Positions 58,714 through 64,000 of a DNA stretch of 64,000 nucleotides are shown here, one piece after another. Position 1 is the first letter of the stretch. Each line of letters opens with the position of its first letter. Source of the stretch: Pelosinus baikalensis (GTDB lineage: Bacteria; Bacillota; Negativicutes; DSM-13327); the NCBI RefSeq assembly GCF_020819555.1, contig NZ_JAJHJB010000003.1:1-64000 (forward strand). Direction: 5' to 3'. The notes below the pieces were generated by a model. That model had not been told where the DNA came from, made no database searches, and worked only from the letters and a program-made list of their open reading frames with translations. Both the position numbers and the translations under genes were made by a program.

Positions 58714-60192
58714 ATGGAAAAATTCGATTTATTTCGGGATATTGCCGAACGCACTGGTGGTGATATTTACATTGGTGTTGTAGGTCCAGTCAGAACAGGA
58801 AAATCAACGTTTATTAAACGATTCATGGAAACGATGGTTTTACCTAACATGATTGATCCATATGAGAAAGAAAGAGCTAAGGATGAACTGCCACAAAGTG
58901 CCGCTGGCAAAACAATTATGACAACGGAGCCTAAATTTATTCCAAATGAAGCTGTTGAAATTAGTGTTAAAGATAATATAAATGTTAGAGTCAGAATGGT
59001 TGATTGCGTGGGCTATACTGTCGATGGTGCATTAGGATATGAAGAGCAAGATGGTCCCCGTATGGTACTTACACCTTGGTTTGATCATGAAATTCCATTT
59101 CAAGAGGCCGCAGAAGTTGGTACAAAGAAAGTAATTGATGAACATTCTACAATTGGTTTAGTAATTACTACTGATGGCAGTGTAACAGACTTACCCCGCG
59201 AAAAATATGTACCTGCTGAAGAGAGAGTTATTAACGAATTAAAAGCATTAGAAAAACCATTCTTAGTCATATTAAATACATGCCGGCCAACTTCAAAAGA
59301 AACCCGTGAATTAGTAGCAAAGTTAGAAAATGAATATGATGTTCCTGTTGTACCTGTTGATTGTATTCAACTTAACCAAGATGATATTTATGCTATTCTA
59401 CAAGAAGTTTTATATGAATTTCCAGTAAAAGAAGTAAATATTTCTTTGCCGAAATGGATTGAAGAATTGGAAACTGATCATTGGCTTAGAGAAAAATTTG
59501 ATGGTGCAGTACGCGAAGTAGTCCAATATGTAAGAAGACTTAGAGATATTGATCGAGCCATTGATGATTTATCAGGTTATGATTTTATTGCAGATGTAAT
59601 TTTGCACGATATGGACCTTGGAAATGGGATTGCAGTAATTGAGATTACAGCCAGAACTGATTTATTCTATCAAGTATTAGAAGAATTGACAGGCTTTACT
59701 ATTTCAGGTGAACACCATTTATTGCGTCTAATGCAAGACTTATCTGTTGCAAAGCGTGAGTATGATAAAATAGCAAGTGCGTTAGAGCAAGTTAATTTAA
59801 CTGGATATGGCATTGTATCACCACAGCTAGATGAAATGGTCCTAGAGGAACCAGAAATTATAAAAACGGGGAATCGCTTTGGTGTGAGATTAAAAGCATC
59901 TGCACCGTCATTACATATTATTAGAACAGATGTTCAGGCTGAAATATCACCTATTATTGGTAGCGAAAAACAAAGCGAAGAACTCGTTCAATATCTCATG
60001 AGAGAATTTGAAGGAGAACCAGAAAAAATATGGCGGACAAATTTATTTGGTAAATCACTAAATGCTTTAGTACGGGAAGGCATTCAAAATAAACTTGCTG
60101 GTATGCCAGAAAATACACAGGTAAAATTACGTGATACTCTACAAAAAGTTGTAAATGATGGGAGTGGCGGATTAATATGTATCATTTTTTAA
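58714..60192 (+). CDS. spoIVA: SpoIVA, spore coat morphogenetic ATPase
   Basis: A 492-residue ATPase. Walker A GPVRTGKST (24-32) is that of SpoIVA, with VDCVGYTVDGALGYEEQDGPRM as the switch region; a middle domain (about 240-400) and the C-terminal polymerisation domain ending in GLICIIF complete it. SpoIVA hydrolyses ATP to polymerise on the outer forespore membrane and forms the base of the coat. Length matches Bacillus SpoIVA (492). ATG at 58714 follows GGGAGGGAAA. Confidence 0.97.
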   Translation: MEKFDLFRDIAERTGGDIYIGVVGPVRTGKSTFIKRFMETMVLPNMIDPYEKERAKDELPQSAAGKTIMTTEPKFIPNEAVEISVKDNINVRVRMVDCVGYTVDGALGYEEQDGPRMVLTPWFDHEIPFQEAAEVGTKKVIDEHSTIGLVITTDGSVTDLPREKYVPAEERVINELKALEKPFLVILNTCRPTSKETRELVAKLENEYDVPVVPVDCIQLNQDDIYAILQEVLYEFPVKEVNISLPKWIEELETDHWLREKFDGAVREVVQYVRRLRDIDRAIDDLSGYDFIADVILHDMDLGNGIAVIEITARTDLFYQVLEELTGFTISGEHHLLRLMQDLSVAKREYDKIASALEQVNLTGYGIVSPQLDEMVLEEPEIIKTGNRFGVRLKASAPSLHIIRTDVQAEISPIIGSEKQSEELVQYLMREFEGEPEKIWRTNLFGKSLNALVREGIQNKLAGMPENTQVKLRDTLQKVVNDGSGGLICIIF

Positions 60193-60234
60193 ATAAAACT
60201 TATAAAAAACAAAAGCGATAGCTAAGAAATTGAT

Positions 60235-60272
60235 AAAAAATGGTCAATCTGTACAGATTGACCATTTTTTTT
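60235..60272 (+). terminator. Terminator after spoIVA
   Basis: TGGTCAATCTG (60241-60251) and its complement (60254-60264) with flanking A- and T-runs; eight T residues follow. Confidence 0.9.
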
Positions 60273-60283
60273 ATTAATAATAC

Positions 60284-60313
60284 TTGTTTTTTGTAGTGTA
60301 GTAGTGCTATACT
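60284..60313 (+). promoter_or_regulatory. Sigma-A promoter with extended -10 before pheB-hom-thrB
   Basis: TTGTTT (60284-60289), 18 bases, TATACT (60308-60313) preceded by TGC. Confidence 0.55.
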
Positions 60314-60366
60314 GTCTACTGAGAATAGATTATTATCCGCATGAGTAATACTAAGGGGGTATAGTA

Positions 60367-60813
60367 GTGATAGGACAAAAATCTGTATTTTTTCTAGTTC
60401 GTGAAGAAATATTACCTGAAGCGATAAAAAAGACAATTAAAGTAAAAGATATGTTAAAACGTGGTGAAGCACGTACAATTAATGAGGCTGTAGAAAAAAT
60501 GGAATTGAGTCGCAGTGCTTACTATAAATATAAAGATTATGTCTTTCCTTTTTACGAAGCAAGTAAAGAAAAAATAGTAACATTAGCACTTTTGCTTGAA
60601 CATAAACAAGGTGTTCTATCAAGGGTGTTAAATACAATTGCCAATGAACGTGGCAGTGTGCTAACGATTAACCAAGGTATACCTCTTCAAGGTGTAGCCA
60701 ATGCTACTATTTCTATTGAAACAGCTGAATTAGTAATTGATTTAGAAGCTTTACTAGATAAAGTAAGAATGGTTGAAGGCGTTAAACGCTTAGAAGTGTT
60801 AGGTCAAGCTTAA
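60367..60813 (+). CDS. pheB: PheB-type ACT domain protein (UPF0735)
   Basis: A 148-residue protein: a helical, DNA-binding-like N-terminal segment (about 20-60, INEAVEKMELSRSAYYKYKDYV) and an ACT domain (about 68-145, LLLEHKQGVLSRVLNTIAN). ACT domains sense amino acids; the family is called PheB where it sits beside pheA. Here it leads hom and thrB, so threonine or homoserine sensing is a reasonable inference. GTG at 60367 follows GGGGG. Confidence 0.87.
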   Translation: MIGQKSVFFLVREEILPEAIKKTIKVKDMLKRGEARTINEAVEKMELSRSAYYKYKDYVFPFYEASKEKIVTLALLLEHKQGVLSRVLNTIANERGSVLTINQGIPLQGVANATISIETAELVIDLEALLDKVRMVEGVKRLEVLGQA

Positions 60814-60830
60814 AAAGGAGCGAAACAATA

Positions 60831-62126
60831 ATGAGAAAGACAATTACTATCGGTTTACTTGGCATGGGAACTGTCGGAACTAGCGTTGTTAAAATACTTA
60901 CCGAAAATGCTAATGATATTTCACAAAAGGTTGGCATACCTGTAAATATAAAAAAAATAATGGTCCGTCAACTTGATAAAACTAGAAATATAGATGTCGA
61001 TGCTGAATTTACCACTACAATTGATGATATTATTAATGACCCAGATATTGATATTATAGTGGAAGTCATGGGTGGCATGAATCCTACTAAGGACTATATT
61101 GTTCAAGCATTAATCGCTGGTAAACATGTAGTAACTGCCAATAAAGATGTTGTAGCAAAATACGGTCAGGAAATATTTGAAGCTGCTGATAAGAGTAAGG
61201 TAGACTTCTTATTTGAAGCCAGCGTTGCTGGAGGAATTCCTATTATTCGCCCTTTAAAGCAATGTTTGGCAGCAAACAAAATTAGCGAAGTTATGGGAAT
61301 CATTAATGGTACAACAAATTACATGCTCACTAAAATGGCAAATGAAGGTCTGGATTTTAATAGTGTCTTATCCGAAGCTCAGGCTAAGGGATACGCTGAA
61401 GCTGACCCTACTGCTGATGTAGGAGGGTTTGATGCTGCTCGCAAAATTGCAATACTAGCTTCGATTGCCTTCGGTAGCAGAGTATCTATCGATGATGTTT
61501 ACATTGAGGGTATTACTACTATTTCCACAGAAGATATTACTTATGCAAAAGAACTTGGATATGTAATTAAATTACTGGCAATTGCTAAAGATGATGAGCG
61601 TGGTATTGATGTACGTGTACACCCAGCCTTTATCCCTGCAAAGCACCCGTTAGCTTCAGTTCACGATGTTTTTAACGCTATTTATATTAAAGGTGATGCG
61701 GTAGGAGAAACTATGTTTTATGGACGCGGTGCTGGCGGCATGCCTACAGCTAGTGCTGTAGTATCTGATATTATTGATGTAGCTCGTAATATTACCCATA
61801 ATGCCAACAGCCGTATTCTTTGTACTTGTTTTTCGCAAAAAAGTTTTTGCCCTGTACAAAATACAGAATCACCTTATTATATTCGATTACTAGTGGCAGA
61901 TAAGCCTGGTGTATTAGCTGCAATCGCTGGTGCTTTTGGCGCACAGCAAGTAAGTTTACACTCTGTAATTCAAAAACGAAAAGTAAATAACTCTTCTGAA
62001 CTGGTATTGATTACTTACCAAGTATCTGATGCTAATCTACGATTGGCTATTAATACAATTTCCGGCATGTCAGTAGTAAATAAAGTAAGTAATGTAATTC
62101 GAGTAGAAGCAGAAGACTTTGCATAA
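60831..62126 (+). CDS. hom: Homoserine dehydrogenase
   Basis: A 431-residue enzyme with NAD(P)-binding GLLGMGTVGTSV, the catalytic domain (NGTTNYMLTKM, GYAEADPTADVGGFDAARK) and a C-terminal ACT domain (about 350-430) for feedback control by threonine. It reduces aspartate semialdehyde to homoserine. AAAGGAG precedes the ATG at 60831. It is in one unit with pheB and thrB; no aspartokinase gene is in the window. Confidence 0.97.
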   Translation: MRKTITIGLLGMGTVGTSVVKILTENANDISQKVGIPVNIKKIMVRQLDKTRNIDVDAEFTTTIDDIINDPDIDIIVEVMGGMNPTKDYIVQALIAGKHVVTANKDVVAKYGQEIFEAADKSKVDFLFEASVAGGIPIIRPLKQCLAANKISEVMGIINGTTNYMLTKMANEGLDFNSVLSEAQAKGYAEADPTADVGGFDAARKIAILASIAFGSRVSIDDVYIEGITTISTEDITYAKELGYVIKLLAIAKDDERGIDVRVHPAFIPAKHPLASVHDVFNAIYIKGDAVGETMFYGRGAGGMPTASAVVSDIIDVARNITHNANSRILCTCFSQKSFCPVQNTESPYYIRLLVADKPGVLAAIAGAFGAQQVSLHSVIQKRKVNNSSELVLITYQVSDANLRLAINTISGMSVVNKVSNVIRVEAEDFA

Positions 62127-62157
62127 TACTCCACGATAATGAGATGGGAGATACTAT

Positions 62158-63066
62158 ATGTCGATTACAGTTAAAGTTCGTGTGCCAGGAACTACTGCTA
62201 ATTGTGGACCTGGTTTTGACACGGTGGGCATAGCTTGTACTATTTATAGTGAGCTCGAATTATCTTTAAGTGATGAAGGAACTTTAAGGATTGAGATAGA
62301 AGGTGAAGGTAAAGGGCGTATTCCAACTGATAGGAATAATATTATTTACCAAGCTGTGCAGGTAGTGTTAGATAAAGTAGGAAAGCCCTATCAAGGAATA
62401 TACCTTAAGTTATATAATAAAATTCCTCTAGCCCGTGGTTTAGGCAGTAGCGCTGCTGCTATTGTAGGTGGACTTATAGCAGCAAATCAAGCAACGGGGA
62501 ATACATTAACTCAAGAAGAGATATTCTCCATGGCTACTATAATAGAAGGCCATCCAGATAATGTAGCACCTGCAATTTTTGGAGGAATTACCATAAGTGT
62601 AATGCAAGGTAATCAACCTGTCTATTTACGTTTTATGCCTGGAAAAAAGCTCAATATGGTAGTAGCAATCCCTGAGTTTAATTTATCTACGCATACAGCA
62701 CGTCAGGTATTACCAGATACAATAACAATGAAAGATGCCGTCTTTAATATTAGCAGGGTGGCGTTGTTAATTGGAGCATTGTGTAAAGGAGAATTTCATC
62801 ATTTGCAATATGCACTTGAAGATAAAGTTCATCAACCTTATAGGCTGCAGCTTGTTCCTGGTATGCAGCAGGTATTTGATGCAGCTGTAGCTAAAGGTGC
62901 GTATGGTGCAGCTTTAAGCGGTGCTGGCCCTTGTTTAATTGCCTTTACAGAGTCTAATTGCGATAGAATAGGTATGGCTATGGTTCAAGCTTTCGCTAAG
63001 TGTGACGTAAAAGCCGAATATATTACGCTTAGCATTGACACTGAGGGCGCAAAAGTTATTGAATGA
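62158..63066 (+). CDS. thrB: Homoserine kinase
   Basis: A 302-residue GHMP kinase with TANCGPGFDTVGIAC at the start, the phosphate loop PLARGLGSSAAAIVGG (about 90-105) and ALSGAGPCLIAF near the C-terminus. It makes O-phosphohomoserine for threonine synthase, which is not in the window. GGGAGATA SD lies before the ATG at 62158. Thirty-one bases separate it from hom. Confidence 0.96.
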   Translation: MSITVKVRVPGTTANCGPGFDTVGIACTIYSELELSLSDEGTLRIEIEGEGKGRIPTDRNNIIYQAVQVVLDKVGKPYQGIYLKLYNKIPLARGLGSSAAAIVGGLIAANQATGNTLTQEEIFSMATIIEGHPDNVAPAIFGGITISVMQGNQPVYLRFMPGKKLNMVVAIPEFNLSTHTARQVLPDTITMKDAVFNISRVALLIGALCKGEFHHLQYALEDKVHQPYRLQLVPGMQQVFDAAVAKGAYGAALSGAGPCLIAFTESNCDRIGMAMVQAFAKCDVKAEYITLSIDTEGAKVIE

Positions 63067-63071
63067 ATTTA

Positions 63072-63100
63072 TTGACATACTACCTAAAAAAGGGTACAAT
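63072..63100 (+). promoter_or_regulatory. Strong sigma-A promoter of tRNA-Pro
   Basis: TTGACA (63072-63077), 17 bases, TACAAT (63095-63100). It lies 14 bases before the tRNA. Confidence 0.8.
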
Positions 63101-63113
63101 AAATTCTGTCAGT

Positions 63114-63190
63114 CGGGGCGTGGCTCAGTTTGGTAGAGCGCTACCTTGGGGTGGTAGAGGCCGTGAGTTCGAATCTCGCCGCTCCGACCA
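63114..63190 (+). tRNA. tRNA-Pro with GGG anticodon
   Basis: Cloverleaf drawn by eye: acceptor CGGGGCG with CGCTCCG, D arm GGCTCAG..TTGGTAGAGC, anticodon stem CTACC/GGTAG with loop TTGGGGT (anticodon GGG, reads CCC/CCU), T arm with loop TTCGAAT, and encoded CCA at the 3' end (63188-63190). Length 77. A strong promoter precedes it and a terminator follows, so it is an independent unit. Confidence 0.93.
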
Positions 63191-63208
63191 GCACAACATA
63201 GTAAATTT

Positions 63209-63240
63209 AAGGGTTCGCATTTTTTTGCGAACCCTTTGTT
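63209..63240 (+). terminator. Terminator after tRNA-Pro
   Basis: AAGGGTTCGCA and TGCGAACCCTT pair across a T-rich loop and are followed by TGTTT. Confidence 0.8.
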
Positions 63241-63355
63241 TATGTAAAAGTGTTTCTGAGGGATTTTTACGTAAACAAATTAAAGAATGTTTATATATGA
63301 AGGGATAGACTTAATCGTGAAGGATCATTATGATGATGTGATTGGTGAGGTCAAT

Positions 63356-63865
63356 TTACTGGTTATTAGGTTCATCCTGATTTTCCTTGTTTAGCGGTTT
63401 ACGGATTGCAGGCTGCACATTAGGCATAGATACTAATCCATGCTGTCCTTCTTCCCCATATCTGGTATCCGTAGTGCAGTAGTAATGAATAATATTTGTG
63501 AGTAAGATAAATAAACTTCCCAAACACCACGTTGAACAAATAAATCAATCAGGAAAAAGATCAAGATAAAATCTAAAATGATATTTGTGGTAATGAACAG
63601 CCAGAAACGTCCATAAGTATATTTGAAAATCTAAATTGTGCCGATAAGATAAGCACCATAAAGAAATATTGGCAAATTTACAAGAGGGAAAAAGGGTTCT
63701 TTTACTGCCCACCAATGTAGGGTAATACCAGCCTCAAAAATAAAAGCGAGAGTAAGCATGCAGAATAAAGAAACAGGCATATCGCCTTAAATCTTTTTTC
63801 CTTAGTAATAGGGTAGATAACCAAGATAGTATTAAACTCGCCCAGATTAAAGTTTGATTACTCAT
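63356..63865 (-). pseudogene. Decayed CBO0543-like membrane protein gene
   Basis: On the minus strand an ATG at 63865, with GGAGATGG upstream, begins MSNQTLIWASLILSWLSTLL. After about 29 codons a frame change is needed to continue as MPVSLFCMLTLAFIFEAG and LHWWAVKEPFFPLVNLPIFL; a stop interrupts before IFKYTYGRFWLFITTNIILD, and a further frame change near 63465 leads to MPNVQPAIRKPLNKENQ and a stop at 63356. The RRY, WW.VK.P and TYGRFW blocks recall the CBO0543 family of clostridial integral membrane proteins of unknown function. So at least two frameshifts and one stop. Confidence 0.6.
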
Positions 63866-64000
63866 ATATACCATCTCCAACTAAGCGGATGATATAAGTA
63901 TGCTTGATATTAGCTAATTATGTATGACGACGGGCTAGTGGCTAGATAAATACATTCCTTACACGAGGAATAAGGCAATAAAAATAGGTGACAAATATCA
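63866..64000. other. Intergenic sequence to the window end
   Basis: No gene seen. One imperfect hairpin, CATTCCT..AGGAATA near 63952-63971, has no clear function. Confidence 0.4.

Noticed and set aside
63063..63308. Plus-strand frame of 81 codons across the tRNA
   Set aside because: It reads through tRNA-Pro and its terminator, so it is not a protein gene.
1..64000. CRISPR arrays, prophage genes, toxin-antitoxin pairs, restriction systems
   Set aside because: No regularly spaced repeats, phage structural genes or recognisable defence genes were found; XerD is the housekeeping recombinase.

Overview
The window (64,000 bp, low G+C by eye) looks like a core chromosomal segment of an endospore-forming Firmicute. 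Gene order follows the Bacillus/Clostridium sporulation backbone: spoIIIAA-AH, nusB-xseA-xseB-ispA-dxs-tlyA-nadK-mnmM-argR-recN-spoIVB-spo0A, nudF-spoIIM-xerD-dacF-spoIIAA-AB-sigF, then spoVA, ytfJ, dacB-spmAB, spoIIP and spoIVA. The fused ispH-rpsA gene, the Asp23/AmaP/DUF2273 cassette and the aroA-cmk-plsC-ispH/S1-fni-DUF1614-spoIIP order point to the Negativicutes (Sporomusa/Pelosinus type). The taxon is an inference; no 16S rRNA is present.

Layout. 1-302: truncated end of an IS3-type element. 457-903: a CD1247-type zinc-ribbon gene. 1075-6198: the complete eight-gene spoIIIA operon (channel between mother cell and forespore). 6324-8343: Asp23 envelope-stress cassette, nusB and a tiny membrane protein. 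8480-17796: DNA repair (xseAB, recN), isoprenoid synthesis (ispA, dxs), RNA/tRNA modification (tlyA, mnmM), NAD kinase and ArgR. 18034-20484: spoIVB and spo0A. 20763-27703: nudF, spoIIM, xerD, dacF and the spoIIA-sigF operon. Between xerD and dacF, where Bacillus carries intact drm and pupG, this strain has wreckage of phosphopentomutase and pyrimidine-nucleoside phosphorylase genes. 27759-33417: two small genes and a spoVA operon (VAC, VAD, VAEB, two unrecognised genes, VAEA, VAF). 33444-46524: a mixed stretch with a lipoprotein, S2P-like protease, trpS, scpAB, ytfJ, dacB-spmAB, an unusual two-gene flavoprotein/iron-sulfur module, rluB and an HI0933-type flavoprotein. 46639-60192: aroA, cmk, plsC, ispH-S1, fni, DUF1614, spoIIP, a DUF512 radical-SAM-like gene, cobO-like, der, plsY and spoIVA. 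60367-63190: pheB-type ACT protein, hom, thrB and tRNA-Pro(GGG). 63356-63865: a decayed CBO0543-like membrane-protein gene on the minus strand.

The sporulation genes cover the whole developmental programme: commitment (spo0A), forespore sigma control (spoIIAA/AB/sigF), engulfment (spoIIM, spoIIP), cross-membrane channel and signalling (spoIIIA, spoIVB), cortex (dacF, dacB, spmAB), coat basement layer (spoIVA), and dipicolinate loading and germination (spoVA, ytfJ). Candidate promoters fit this: a consensus-perfect sigma-H site before spoIIAA, a sigma-F-like site before dacF, sigma-E-like sites before spoIIIA, spoIIM and spoIVA, a sigma-G-like site before spoVAC and a 0A box before spo0A.

The most interesting unexplained items are: (i) a catalytically altered M50-like membrane protein (HELGE in place of HExxH) and a charged helical protein inserted in the spoVA operon; (ii) a Cys-motif FAD oxidoreductase paired with a PyrK-like subunit that has an eight-cysteine N-terminal extension; (iii) an intrinsic terminator lying inside the spoIVB reading frame, upstream of the stop codon. 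No CRISPR array, prophage, riboswitch or T-box was seen. Start codons were chosen by Shine-Dalgarno (SD) spacing, so several coding regions begin downstream of the longest open frame, many at TTG or GTG.
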